Shown piece by piece: positions 16,635 to 25,495 of a DNA stretch of 64,000 nucleotides. Each line of letters starts with the position of its first letter. Within the stretch, counting starts at the first letter, position 1. Source of the DNA: Pseudomonas sp. 10S4 (GTDB taxonomy: Bacteria; Pseudomonadota; Gammaproteobacteria; Pseudomonadales; Pseudomonadaceae); assembly GCF_034344865.1 (NCBI RefSeq), contig NZ_CP133774.1, positions 6,200,001 through 6,264,000 on the forward strand. The letters run 5' to 3'. The notes under the pieces are model-generated. The model worked only from the letters and a program-made list of their open reading frames with translations, was not told where the DNA came from and searched no databases. A program made the position numbers and the translations under genes.

Positions 16635-17039
16635 TTAAGAAAGCAGCACTCTCAGTCGCTCCGGTATGACAACGACCTCTTTGGTGTCAGGCGAGATGCA
16701 GACATGCGTGACATTGGCGGTAAACGCTAACGTCTCGTCATGAACATAACCCTCGACCAAAAAAGTGAAGGAGTGAACGCCTAACTTTGCCACACTGACC
16801 TTGATGCTCAGCTCATCATCCCAGGTCAAAGGCCTGAGCATCTCCACCGACATGGCGCGCACCGGCGGCAGTACATCAAAACTCATCAGCGTCCTAAGGC
16901 CGGGCGCCCCCAACCAGCGGTCCAGCGCGGCATAAATGGCTTCAACGGCAAAATATGAAAATCGCGGCGTATACACCACGCCTGCGGGGTCGCAGTCGCC
17001 GAATAAAATGGTTCTACTGACAAACACTGCACCAGGCAT
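16635..17039 (-). CDS. Acyl-CoA thioesterase, 4-hydroxybenzoyl-CoA thioesterase-like hot-dog protein
   Basis: 134 residues from ATG 17039 (MPGAVFVSRTILFGDCDPAGVV); an upstream ATG at 17093 would overlap the divergent gene. FGDCDPAGVVYTPRFSYF is the hot-dog motif with the catalytic Asp of YbgC/4-HBA-CoA thioesterase-type enzymes. Hydrolyses an acyl- or aryl-CoA; substrate not predictable. Divergent from the glyoxalase-like gene 43 bases away. Confidence 0.88.
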   Translation of the reverse strand: MPGAVFVSRTILFGDCDPAGVVYTPRFSYFAVEAIYAALDRWLGAPGLRTLMSFDVLPPVRAMSVEMLRPLTWDDELSIKVSVAKLGVHSFTFLVEGYVHDETLAFTANVTHVCISPDTKEVVVIPERLRVLLS

Positions 17040-17082
17040 CGAACGGTTCTTCCCTGTTGTTTTAAATTGAAGGCGCCAACCC

Positions 17083-17730
17083 ATGAAAAGCACCCTCGAT
17101 CACCTCGCCATCGTCGCCCCCGACCTCGACACCGGCTGCGCCTTCGTGACCAGCGTGCTGGGCGTCGAGCTTCAACCCGGGGGCGTGCATCCTCGCATGG
17201 GCACCCACAACCGGCTACTGCGCCTGGGCCCGGAGACTTACCTGGAAGTGATTGCCATCGACCCGACCGCCAAACACCCGGGCCGGCCGCGTTGGTTCGG
17301 CATGGACCACTTGGCGGTTGATACGCCGCCACGTTTGGCGACGTGGGTGGCACGCACTGACGACATCCACGGCATGAGCGAGGCCTGCCGCGCCATCGTC
17401 GGTGAGGCCGAGCCGATGACCCGAGGCACGTTGTCCTGGCAGATCACCATTCCCGCCGACGGAAGCCTGCCGCTGAACGGATCAGCGCCGACGCTGATTC
17501 AATGGGCGCAAACGCCCCATCCTGCGAGCGCTATGGTTGATCAAGGGTGTTCGCTGGTGGCGCTGGATGTGTTTGATCCTGATCCGGAGAAAGTCCAGGC
17601 GTTGCTGACGGCGATCAATTTTTCCGGGGCGGTTCGTCTTCATGCTTTGGGAGCAGGTTCAAAGCCGTATTTGGTGGCGCATATTCAAACTCCCAATGGC
17701 TTGAAAACTCTGCCGATCGCACATGGTTAA
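17083..17730 (+). CDS. VOC/glyoxalase-like domain protein
   Basis: 215 residues. Begins MKSTLDHLAIVAPDLDTGCAFVTSVLGVEL and has the GMDHLAVDT repeat of a vicinal-oxygen-chelate fold (glyoxalase_3 type). The His in LDHLAIV and Glu in YLEVIAID are candidate metal ligands. Function unknown; such proteins include isomerases, dioxygenases and resistance proteins. Followed by a short GATCAAAAGATCGCAG repeat segment. Confidence 0.82.
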   Translation: MKSTLDHLAIVAPDLDTGCAFVTSVLGVELQPGGVHPRMGTHNRLLRLGPETYLEVIAIDPTAKHPGRPRWFGMDHLAVDTPPRLATWVARTDDIHGMSEACRAIVGEAEPMTRGTLSWQITIPADGSLPLNGSAPTLIQWAQTPHPASAMVDQGCSLVALDVFDPDPEKVQALLTAINFSGAVRLHALGAGSKPYLVAHIQTPNGLKTLPIAHG

Positions 17731-17750
17731 GATCAAAAGATCGCAGCCCC

Positions 17751-19109
17751 TTACACCAACCGCTCAATCTTCTGATGCTGCCAAACGAACTTGTAGTAAA
17801 TCGTCTGCAACGCCAGCATCCCCAAATACGCCACCGGAAACGCCATCCACACACCCTGCAACCCAAACCGCGCATCCAGCAGATACGCCACCGGCAACTG
17901 CACACCCACCACGCACACAATCGAAATCAGCATCGGCACCAACACCGTACCGCTGGCGCGCATGATCCCGCCGATAATCGCCTGGAAGCCAAACACCAAC
18001 AGACTCCACAACATGATGTGCAACAAATGCTCAGCCATCGCCCGAGTGGAGTCCTCGGTGAGGAACAACCCCAACAACCAGTGCGACAACAAATACCCCA
18101 GCAACACCAACCCACCGGTCAAACACACGTTAATCAAAATCCCCGTGCGCAAAATCGGCGTAATCCGCTCCAACCGCCCCGCCCCAATCGCCTGCGCCCC
18201 AAGAATCGATGCGGTAATCGCAATCGACAACGCCGGAAACTGCACATAATTCACAATCTGCGTCACCGCCCCATACGCCGCCGTCGCCTGCGAACCGTGC
18301 TGATTCACCAACGCCAGAATCACCAACTCCGACGCCGACAACACCACCATCTGCAACCCGGTCGGCAACCCGATACGCAACACCTTGCCCAGAATCTCCG
18401 AGTCCAACCGCATCGCCGCAAACATCTCCCGATCCGGCGCCAACGGATGCCCCTTACGAATCAACCGCCACGCCAACCACCCCATCGCCGACAAGTTGCC
18501 CGCCAACCCCGCGAACGCTGCACTCTGGATGCCCATCGGCGCAAAGCCCAACCAGCCCTTTATTAACGTGGGCGTCAGCGCCAGACCGATGCACGTCGAC
18601 ACCACCAGCGCGATCAATGGCGAAACGGTATCGCTTACCCCGCGCAGGAGCTGGGTGAACAGCACGTAGACCAGCAGCGACGGCATGATCCACATCATCA
18701 CGTGGGCGTAGGACACCGCGTCGTTCAACACATCTGCTGGTGTGCCCAGGCCCTGCAACGCCGGCCTTGCGAACACACTTCCGAGTACCGCCGCGACCAG
18801 ACCGATCATTGCGCCTAACAGCAAGGTTGTGGCGGCAATGGCTTTCACCATGTGCGGCTCGCGAGCGCCCCAGGCTTGGCCAATGAGCACCCCCGCGCCC
18901 GCGCCGAGGCCGATGACCAGGGCGATGAAGAAGAAGACGATTGGGAACATACCCGAGACAGCCGCCAAGGCCTGGGTGCCGAGCATTTGGCCGATGTAGA
19001 TGCTGTTGATCGTGCCCGACATGGATTGGAGGAAGTTGGAGAGGACCATGGGGGCCAGGAAAAGGAGGTAGGTTTTCCATAGGGGGTTGGGTTGGGTGGG
19101 GGTTTGCAT
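17751..19109 (-). CDS. MATE family efflux transporter
   Basis: 452 residues with twelve hydrophobic segments and the MATE pattern of two six-helix halves (LVLSNFLQSMSGTINSIYIGQMLGTQALAAVSGMFP in helices 1-2, GAGAGVLIGQAWGA in the helix 2-3 region). Exports cationic drugs or dyes using Na+ or H+. It converges with the VOC gene and ends 20 bases from it. Length is normal; codon use fits the host. Confidence 0.93.
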   Translation of the reverse strand: MQTPTQPNPLWKTYLLFLAPMVLSNFLQSMSGTINSIYIGQMLGTQALAAVSGMFPIVFFFIALVIGLGAGAGVLIGQAWGAREPHMVKAIAATTLLLGAMIGLVAAVLGSVFARPALQGLGTPADVLNDAVSYAHVMMWIMPSLLVYVLFTQLLRGVSDTVSPLIALVVSTCIGLALTPTLIKGWLGFAPMGIQSAAFAGLAGNLSAMGWLAWRLIRKGHPLAPDREMFAAMRLDSEILGKVLRIGLPTGLQMVVLSASELVILALVNQHGSQATAAYGAVTQIVNYVQFPALSIAITASILGAQAIGAGRLERITPILRTGILINVCLTGGLVLLGYLLSHWLLGLFLTEDSTRAMAEHLLHIMLWSLLVFGFQAIIGGIMRASGTVLVPMLISIVCVVGVQLPVAYLLDARFGLQGVWMAFPVAYLGMLALQTIYYKFVWQHQKIERLV

Positions 19110-19364
19110 TGAGGCTCCGTCTCGGGTTGGGCTGGCGCTTGGGGAATTCTACGCTAGGGAGGTCGGGACAATGCGTTCAGATTTTCGAAGATTTGGTTAG
19201 CTTTAGGAATGTCTGGTTTCGGCCAAAAGCAGACGGTGACGTCGAGGAATAAGATCCAGATCTGAACCTGAGTCGGTGTAGCACTGGGGTGATAGACATA
19301 CCAGTGGCCAAATAGTAGCATCGAGTGAGAAAATCATAATAAATGCTTTAGAATGGAGTCTGAT
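19110..19364. other. Boundary sequence before the accessory island
   Basis: 255 bases. Base composition becomes AT-rich toward the right. It contains a copy of the motif TTCGGCCAAAAGCAGAC (19218-19234), seen again beside other accessory segments in this window. No ORF. Confidence 0.5.
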
Positions 19365-19985
19365 GTGGCGCTAACTAACTCTTATGTGCAAGTGTACGGA
19401 CAATTACCTGATCTTTTCAGCCGCATACGGGAAGCTGGTGCTCCAGATAAGTTCACTTCTCAACACTTGAAAGACTGGGGATACACCTCATCAAACTATC
19501 GCGCTGTTATTCCTCTATTGAAGTCCTTGGGATTTCTAGCTCCCGATGGCTCTCCTACAACCAGATACCACGACTACCGCAACAACGCACAATCGGCAAG
19601 TGTGATGGCGGAAGCATTAAGAGATGCTTATGGTGATTTATTCAATATCAAAGCCAACCCAACGCAAAGTGATAGAGCCCTAATCGAGGGGAAATTCAAA
19701 AGCTCGCACAATGCCTCTCCAAACACCGCAAAAATGATGGCAAACACGTTTTATTCGTTATTGGGGCTTGCTGACTTATCCATCTCTACAAATCAAGGTG
19801 GCAGTGCACAGGAAAACATCCGGGTGCAGATTGCGGATTCTCAGCCGACGCAACAAAATGAACAGCAACACAAGTCTGCACGACCTTCACTTCATTATAA
19901 TATCCAGATCCACCTGCCCGCGACAAAAGACATCGAGGTTTTCAACGCAATCTTTAAATCCCTAAAGGAGCATCTGCTTGACTGA
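19365..19985 (+). CDS. DUF5343 domain protein (winged-helix-like), HEPN partner
   Basis: 206 residues from a GTG at 19365, preferred over ATG 19353 because GGAG sits six bases upstream of it and family members start MALTxxY. Residues 1-125 match DUF5343: SYVQVYGQLPDLFSRIREAGAPDKF, SNYRAVIPLLKSLGFL, a helical winged-helix-like module. After a low-complexity Gln/Ser linker the C-terminus (HYNIQIHLPATKDIEVFNAIFKSLKEHLL) is a conserved tail found in these proteins. Its end overlaps the HEPN gene by eight bases, so translation is coupled. DNA here is visibly AT-richer than its neighbours. A likely antitoxin or sensor of the pair; inference. Confidence 0.8.
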   Translation: MALTNSYVQVYGQLPDLFSRIREAGAPDKFTSQHLKDWGYTSSNYRAVIPLLKSLGFLAPDGSPTTRYHDYRNNAQSASVMAEALRDAYGDLFNIKANPTQSDRALIEGKFKSSHNASPNTAKMMANTFYSLLGLADLSISTNQGGSAQENIRVQIADSQPTQQNEQQHKSARPSLHYNIQIHLPATKDIEVFNAIFKSLKEHLLD

Positions 19986-20565
19986 CCTTAAGAAAGATCT
20001 GCGTGATTTTATGTTCCGGGGAATCATGTTTGAGTCTGAAGCTAGCCAATTTCAATCGGCTGGCATACAGGTCGGTGCCGATCAAGGAGATGCAGAAGAA
20101 AGACTGTTATCCGAAGGCCTTTCTGTTTTCGGTATTTCCAGAAGAAACAATGCGTTAGAAATGGCGAGATTATATGCGATTTTGCATTGCTTTGAAAACG
20201 AAGTTCGCTCTTTGATTAGTGAGACCCTGGAAGAAAAAGAAGGGTCAGACTGGGCAGATAAACTGCCCTCGAAAGTACGCCAGCACGCTACATCCAGGCA
20301 AAATACTGCACTTACCGATTCTTGGCTAGAAGGAGAAAAGTCAGACATCCTAGGATTCGTTGATTTTGGGCAGTTATCCTCAATTATTCTAGAAAAATGG
20401 AGTTATTTTGAAGCCCTAATGCCTTCACAACACTGGTTGAAGCAGAGAATGGACGAATTGGAAAAATCAAGAAACTTTATAGCCCATAATCGCATGCTGC
20501 TACCTAGTGAATTCCAACGAATTTACATGTATATAGCTGACTGGAATAAAGTTATCGGGCTTTGA
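19978..20565 (+). CDS. Swt1-type HEPN domain protein (probable RNase toxin)
   Basis: 195 residues from a TTG at 19978 with a full AAAGGAG seven bases upstream. All-helical protein. The C-terminal half has the HEPN signature R-x4-H at R165-H170 (EKSRNFIAHNR), the usual ribonuclease site of HEPN toxins and defence effectors; ELEKSRNFIAH resembles the Swt1-family HEPN domain. HEPN proteins cut RNA when triggered by infection or loss of an antitoxin. The coupled upstream DUF5343 gene suggests a two-gene toxin-antitoxin or abortive-infection unit. Catalytic activity is inferred from the motif. Confidence 0.78.
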   Translation: MTDLKKDLRDFMFRGIMFESEASQFQSAGIQVGADQGDAEERLLSEGLSVFGISRRNNALEMARLYAILHCFENEVRSLISETLEEKEGSDWADKLPSKVRQHATSRQNTALTDSWLEGEKSDILGFVDFGQLSSIILEKWSYFEALMPSQHWLKQRMDELEKSRNFIAHNRMLLPSEFQRIYMYIADWNKVIGL

Positions 20566-20668
20566 TCCTGCGTCTCGATTTTTAAAAAGTTCACAAGCAA
20601 GTTATAAAAGGCTACATCTAAGTGGTCGTCCGTGGAGAGTACACGGCGAAGTAAGAAGGAAAAGAACA

Positions 20669-21571
20669 ATGAATAGCGATGGTATTTCGAAACTGGCAGT
20701 TCGATCAGCGAAAGTAAGGAGCGAGCATCGTTTGCTGCTCGAAGGTTTGAAGTCCTTTGAGAAGAAATTGGTAGATTTAGTCAATGGGCTTGGATGTGGG
20801 GGGAATAGTGTGTCTGTGGTCTTTGAGCACTTCACTGATTCAGATGGTGATCCTATTGCTCACACTGAAGGCTACCTGTATTTCAGTGGAAATCAGCTAA
20901 TCGTCATTTCCAAAAATGAGCCTCAATCGTGGGGTGAAACCCAATGGCAACAGCATGAGCTTGAAGCTGTTGGTCCTGAGTGGCAGCGTCGGTTGAGCGA
21001 TCAGAAGGTGCTCGATTCGCTTGTCGCTGACATCCTCAAAAATCTCGATGATGAATACGAATCCACTGCCGTGGTGAACAAGTTATTATCCCAATTCGTA
21101 ACGGTTGAAAAGGCCGAAACAGATAGCGATCTTGATGAGTTTTTTGGGAAAAGTCCGTCTCTACTTGACTCGTGGTTGAAGGCTCGTAATTCAATTCTGA
21201 TCGATCCTGAAGAATCCATTACTCGTAGCTGCTCACACGTCGAAACTGTCTTGAAAGGCTGCCTTAAAGCCCTTGGTGCTTCAGAGTACGAAACACTTAC
21301 CATCGAAAAGTTGATGAGAAAAACCCTGCATGTGCTGAAGGCTAATTCAACTATCGATTCCGCTACTGCCGAGATGCTGCAAGGTGCCGTATCTATGAGC
21401 AAAGCCATCGGTGAAACTCGCAACTTCAAGAGCTCGTCCCATGGAAAAAATGACGGCTACGTCCCTCCCGCATCAGATCTTGCCCAGCTCGTCAATCACC
21501 TTGCTGGAGTAATCTCGGTGTTCGTGATGAAGCAGACACAAATGAACCAGGTTGGCTATAAAGATAAATAA
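20669..21571 (+). CDS. Abortive-infection C-terminal (Abi_C-like) domain protein
   Basis: 300 residues from ATG 20669 with AAGGAAAAG upstream. The N-terminal 150 residues are unassigned and charged. Residues about 180-290 resemble Abi_C: SCSHVETVLKGCLKALG, then GETRNFKSSSHGK, with R251-x6-H258, a HEPN-like RNase motif followed by a helix containing LVNHLAGVISVFVM. Proteins of this type cause abortive infection. Third gene of the island, same strand, 103 bases after the HEPN gene. Confidence 0.75.
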   Translation: MNSDGISKLAVRSAKVRSEHRLLLEGLKSFEKKLVDLVNGLGCGGNSVSVVFEHFTDSDGDPIAHTEGYLYFSGNQLIVISKNEPQSWGETQWQQHELEAVGPEWQRRLSDQKVLDSLVADILKNLDDEYESTAVVNKLLSQFVTVEKAETDSDLDEFFGKSPSLLDSWLKARNSILIDPEESITRSCSHVETVLKGCLKALGASEYETLTIEKLMRKTLHVLKANSTIDSATAEMLQGAVSMSKAIGETRNFKSSSHGKNDGYVPPASDLAQLVNHLAGVISVFVMKQTQMNQVGYKDK

Positions 21572-21598
21572 TCACGGAAAAGAGGAATAGCGTATGCA

Positions 21599-22384
21599 AT
21601 GGGAGCTTCCCTAGCGGGTTTTCTCAGCTCTGAAGTAGATGAAGCTGTGCCTGCCATATTGCAGGCCAACGAAGAGCTGTTTGCTCTAGCGAAAGATGTT
21701 AACCACCTCATCATGGCAATCGCCCAAGAGGCGCTAAATACTGTGCATACAAGCTCGATGGACGAGGGGGCGGTATTGGTACGCCTACTTATGCGGGCGG
21801 CAGGTTTCTATCAGGGAGCACTCTTGATGGCAGAGCGGGGCATGTATGTCGAATGCCGCGCGATGGCACGATCGGTAATTGAAGTGAGTCTCGCCGTGGC
21901 TGCGATGGACGGTGATAGGGTCACGTTTATGCAAATGCTTCGGGATGACCATTTGAAAAGCCGGCGAAACCGTTACCAGACTCTCTTCACTCATAGCACT
22001 GACCCCAAGTCTCGGAAGGCGTTGCAGGCGGCGATAGGTCAGCTTGAGAAGTCACTGAGCCTCATGAGTCCGAAAGCGGTAGCGGCGTTAGGTCCTTTGA
22101 AGGCTGCCTACCACACTTATCAGGTGCTTTCTGACAACGCTGGGCATGTCTCAGCCTCATCTCTGGATCATTTCATTGAACCACAAGAAGATAGGAAGTT
22201 TTGGAGTTATAAGGTTGGTGCGGGGGCGCCTGAAGAGATAGCTGCTTCGCTTTACTACTGCCTTTATGGCGCAATCCCTGTTGCGGTGGGGATTACTGAT
22301 TTACTTAACCTCAAGCAGTTCGCTGGTCAAGTTCACGAGGCTGTTGACCGATTCGGCAGAGTTGATTGCGCACGTAGCCTCTAG
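21599..22384 (+). CDS. DUF5677-like helical protein
   Basis: 261 residues from ATG 21599, the only start possible downstream of the in-frame stop; GAGGAA lies 13 bases upstream. Helical, with the segment LLMRAAGFYQGALLMAERGMYVECRAMARSVIEVSLAVAAM, as in DUF5677 proteins, and HVSASSLDHF toward the C-terminus. No known catalytic residues recognised. It begins 28 bases after the Abi_C-like gene and is probably in the same transcript. DUF5677 proteins often occur near defence genes, but the role is unknown. Confidence 0.65.
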   Translation: MGASLAGFLSSEVDEAVPAILQANEELFALAKDVNHLIMAIAQEALNTVHTSSMDEGAVLVRLLMRAAGFYQGALLMAERGMYVECRAMARSVIEVSLAVAAMDGDRVTFMQMLRDDHLKSRRNRYQTLFTHSTDPKSRKALQAAIGQLEKSLSLMSPKAVAALGPLKAAYHTYQVLSDNAGHVSASSLDHFIEPQEDRKFWSYKVGAGAPEEIAASLYYCLYGAIPVAVGITDLLNLKQFAGQVHEAVDRFGRVDCARSL

Positions 22385-22833
22385 GCGTTTCGCGGATAAA
22401 GGAAAAGAACGCTGCCCCCCGGCCCTTGATCGGGCCTTTTGCAATACTAGGAGGCGGGTTCGCACTCGTGACAACTGATTCTCTTCGATTTTATATATAG
22501 CCTCTAAACTCGCAGCCTACAGTTTTCAAATTCTGCCGGTGACTGAATTGCCACTGTTTCGTAGAGAACCGGAGTGACTGATTTTGGCCGATAGGTGCCT
22601 TTCGCAAAAGGCAGCTTTGGGTCGAAAGCGAACTTACGACCCTGCATATTTTGGTCTAAATACCCTTCAGCACCTTACCTCTTTTCAATATCAGTCCTAC
22701 AGCAACCTCGGAAACTGCCCCTATCTTCCGCGAGAAGAAAAAACCTATAGTCACCCCGTCCCCCAAAAAGCGACCAGGTTTGGCGACCTGCTGATCGGAT
22801 CAGTCCCTTTAATCTGATTCGGAGTTTCACCCT
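22385..22833. other. Intergenic stretch ending the island
   Basis: 449 bases. Short ORFs here have no coding character. It includes a diverged copy of the GGCCAAAAGC-type motif (22580-22630) and a GATCGGATCAG inverted repeat near 22795. I see no terminator or attachment site. Confidence 0.4.
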
Positions 22834-23106
22834 ATGGAAAGATACATGCCCCTAACCGGAATCGACCTGATCCCGCCCTCCCTAGTCATCGACACCCAAG
22901 CTCCACTCGACGTCCTGCAAGCCATGGCCGACTACCGCATCCGTTCCGTCACGCAGGTGCTGGAGAACATCGCCTACCGCGCCAAGCTCGGTTGCGACAC
23001 GGTGGTGCTGGCGGACTTTTCCAAGTTGTTGGTCATTCCGTTGCGCGACGGTTGTGATTTGATGGATGTGATCGGCCGGCGCTTGCGGGCGCAGGTTAAG
23101 GGGTAA
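22834..23106 (+). CDS. Conserved hypothetical small protein
   Basis: 90 residues; ATG 22834 with GGAG nine bases upstream (ATG 22846 also possible). Predicted alpha/beta with no signal peptide or membrane segment: LDVLQAMADYRIRSVTQVLENIAYRAKLG then VVLADFSKLLVIPLRDGCDLMDVIGRRL. Codon use is typical of the host and a strong terminator follows, so it is probably a real monocistronic gene. I do not recognise the family. Confidence 0.65.
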   Translation: MERYMPLTGIDLIPPSLVIDTQAPLDVLQAMADYRIRSVTQVLENIAYRAKLGCDTVVLADFSKLLVIPLRDGCDLMDVIGRRLRAQVKG

Positions 23107-23112
23107 ATGGAA

Positions 23113-23142
23113 ACGGGCGCCTTGATGGCGCCCGTTTTTTTG
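23113..23142 (+). terminator. Intrinsic terminator
   Basis: ACGGGCGCC - TTGAT - GGCGCCCGT followed by seven T residues, immediately after the small hypothetical gene. Confidence 0.88.
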
Positions 23143-23204
23143 TGCCCGTGATCGTCGTAGCATTGCGGGTCTTGCCTCTCCCCTTCTTTTTATTTGAGTA
23201 ACCG

Positions 23205-23612
23205 ATGAACATGGATGAATTTCATCAAGGAAGTTGCCTCTGCGGCGCCGTGACGTATGAGGTTTCGGTTCAACTGAAAGCCGTGTCGCACTGCCATTGC
23301 GTCAAATGCCGAAAGGCCCATGGCGCCGCGTTCGCGACGTATGCCAGCGCTCCCCGCTCAGCCGTTTCCATCGCGAGCCGCGTAGATGCGCTCAGGCGCT
23401 ATCAATCGTCGGCCGGCGTCACCCGGCAGTTCTGTTCGAATTGCGGCACTTCGCTGTTCTGGTCTGATTCCAATGGCGCATTTGCGGATTGGATTTCAAT
23501 TGCCATTGGTACGCTTGATACGTCGTTCCACGCGGTAAATCAGAGGCACACCTGTGTATCGTCGAAAGCGTCTTGGTTTGAAATTGAAGATCGTTGGCCG
23601 CAAGAGGGTTGA
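23205..23612 (+). CDS. GFA family zinc-binding protein
   Basis: 135 residues. Zn-binding pairs of the glutathione-dependent formaldehyde-activating (Gfa/CENP-V) fold are present: SCLCGAV, HCHCVKCRKAHG and FCSNCGT. Many members do not act on formaldehyde, so the reaction is uncertain. It converges on the dehydrogenase gene with about 12 bases between the stop codons once the frameshift there is repaired. Confidence 0.9.
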   Translation: MNMDEFHQGSCLCGAVTYEVSVQLKAVSHCHCVKCRKAHGAAFATYASAPRSAVSIASRVDALRRYQSSAGVTRQFCSNCGTSLFWSDSNGAFADWISIAIGTLDTSFHAVNQRHTCVSSKASWFEIEDRWPQEG

Positions 23613-23624
23613 GATATCGAGGGA

Positions 23625-24684
23625 TTAGTCCTGCACGATATCGCCACTGCCGAAGGCCTGGATCTTGTCGAGCAATTTGCCTTGATGCCTGACTAATCGC
23701 CGCGCGGGTGTTGCCGGCGATATGGGGCGTCAGTATCGCGTTGGCAATACCCACCAAGGGCGAGTTGAACTGGTCTTTTTCCCGGGCGAACGTATCGATG
23801 GCAACGGCTTTGAGGTGTCCCGGAAACCGGGTCATGTAAGTCGCCAGTTGATCCTCGTCGATGATTCCACCTCGGGCGGTGTTGATCAGGATCGAGCCGG
23901 GCCGCATTCGGGCAAAAGCGGCGCTGCCGAATAGGCCCCGGGTCTGCGGAGTTAACGGGGTGTGAATGGACACCACGTCAGCCTCGTCCAATAGTTGCTC
24001 CAGGGTTGCCCGCCGGTCCAGGCCAAGGTCGCGAGCACGTTGCTCGGTGAAACGCTCGGACCCGGTGGCAATCACTTTCATGCCCAGTGCCTGGGCCTTG
24101 CGCGCCACGGTTTGGGCAATACAACCGGTGCCTACCAATCCCAGGGTCAGCTCGGCAATTTGCGCAGTGGGTGGCAGGCTGCCTTTTGACCAATGGCCGC
24201 TGTGGGTTTCGGTGTTGTATTGATTGAGGTCTCGGGACAAAAACAGTGTTTGGGCCAGGACATATTCGGCGACAGCCACAGCGTTGGAACCGGGGGTATT
24301 GAGCACCGCAACACCCCATCGCTTGGCCGCTTGCAGATCGATGTGGTTGACCCCTACTCCCGCCTGCGCGATTGCGCGTAAAGGATTGGCCAGGGTGCGC
24401 GACGCGGCGGCCTGTATCAGTTCGTCATCGAGTGGGATGTTCAATCGGGTCTTCAATACGCTGTAGCCACCGTTCTGCTGGATGGCGGCAATCAATGCCG
24501 GTTTATCGTGGCAGTTGATGTGGGCATAGCGCAGACGATCACCGTAGTGGCCGATGATGCTGTCCGGGTCGGCGAAGTAGTGAAGGTTCAGGGTAATTGC
24601 CAGATCGTACTCAAGGAATCGGTCGATTTCCTCAAAGAGCAACGGTGGGCCAGGCGCATCCAGTATCAAGGTGCAAAACGTCAT
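23625..24684 (-). pseudogene. D-isomer-specific 2-hydroxyacid dehydrogenase with 3' frameshift
   Basis: Starts MTFCTLILDAPG at 24684. The NAD-binding domain has LGLVGTGCIAQTVARKAQALGMKVIATG and the conserved INTARGGIIDEDQL and LTPHIAGNT, as in glyoxylate/phosphoglycerate-type dehydrogenases. After TRAAISQAS the frame runs on over the GFA gene, but removing one A near 23682 restores GKLLDKIQAFGSGDIVQD and a stop at 23625-23627, a sensible 352-residue protein that no longer overlaps the neighbour. Either an extra base in the sequence or a C-terminal frameshift. The N-terminal part is unusually long and the exact substrate is unknown. Confidence 0.85.
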
Positions 24685-24824
24685 CAGTGCTGTCCTCTGC
24701 TTGAAGTGCTGACACAGCCGAGCGGTATCACGGGGAGTGACTTCCAGGGAGGAACACCTTCTGTCAGTGACTTCGCGTCCAGGCGTTGCCGATTACACCT
24801 TGCTTTGTTTGCGTTTGGCTAACG

Positions 24825-25331
24825 CTATACCTCGGATAAAAATTGCCGGGTGATCGTTGCCACGGCCTCCGCCGGCGATGTAATGGCGGTGTCTATCTCA
24901 AATGGCGCGTCATCCCACGTTTCATAATCATGATCCAATACCGACTGCCAAGTGGGCGGAGTCAGCCCTGGAATATCAATCTTCCTGGTCTCTACCCGTC
25001 GTCGATGCTCATGCTTATCAGAGCAAACGACTTGGATATTCACTAATGGAACACCCGCACGCGTGGCTATTTCACTCCACGCCTTTCGGCTTTCGTCTAC
25101 CGGGTTAACACCGTCCACAACGACCGCGTTACCCAAGCGAAGATTGCTCAGGGCAAGCTCGTTAGCAACCCTATAACCGCTGCACCCCACGTCTCGTGCC
25201 AGAACTCCAGCCTCTCGGATCGCCTGCTCAATCGTATCGATCCGCAGATACAGGGCGCCGATTCTGGTCACAAGATCTCTCGCGATCGTCGTTTTTCCGG
25301 TACCCGGAAGGCCGCTGAAGACAATAAGCAT
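24825..25331 (-). CDS. P-loop kinase-like ATPase (AAA_33)
   Basis: 168 residues from ATG 25331 with AAGGA upstream (longer in-frame starts exist but lack support). Walker A GLPGTGKT at residues 7-14 and a zeta-toxin/shikimate kinase-like layout (LRIDTIEQAI, VVVDGVNPVDESRKAW, then an Arg-rich lid HEHRRRVETR). Likely phosphorylates a small molecule; substrate unknown. Confidence 0.82.
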   Translation of the reverse strand: MLIVFSGLPGTGKTTIARDLVTRIGALYLRIDTIEQAIREAGVLARDVGCSGYRVANELALSNLRLGNAVVVDGVNPVDESRKAWSEIATRAGVPLVNIQVVCSDKHEHRRRVETRKIDIPGLTPPTWQSVLDHDYETWDDAPFEIDTAITSPAEAVATITRQFLSEV

Positions 25332-25495
25332 TGCATATCCTTTGGCTGGCAAGTTGAGCAAGCTTAGGCGGTTGGCGCACTTTGCGCAGCCATCGCCAAC
25401 GTCGATAGTCACCATCACGTCAATGAAGTTCTCATAAAAATCCTCGGCGTAACATCCGCTCCATACCCAACTAACAACACCCGGAGCACACGATC

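Noticed and set aside
17775..18566. 263-codon frame antisense to the MATE gene, rich in His, Gln and Arg
   Set aside because: Composition is that of an antisense frame; the MATE protein is complete and well conserved.
22584..22817. Short ORF after the defence island
   Set aside because: No ribosome-binding site and no recognisable or host-like coding pattern.
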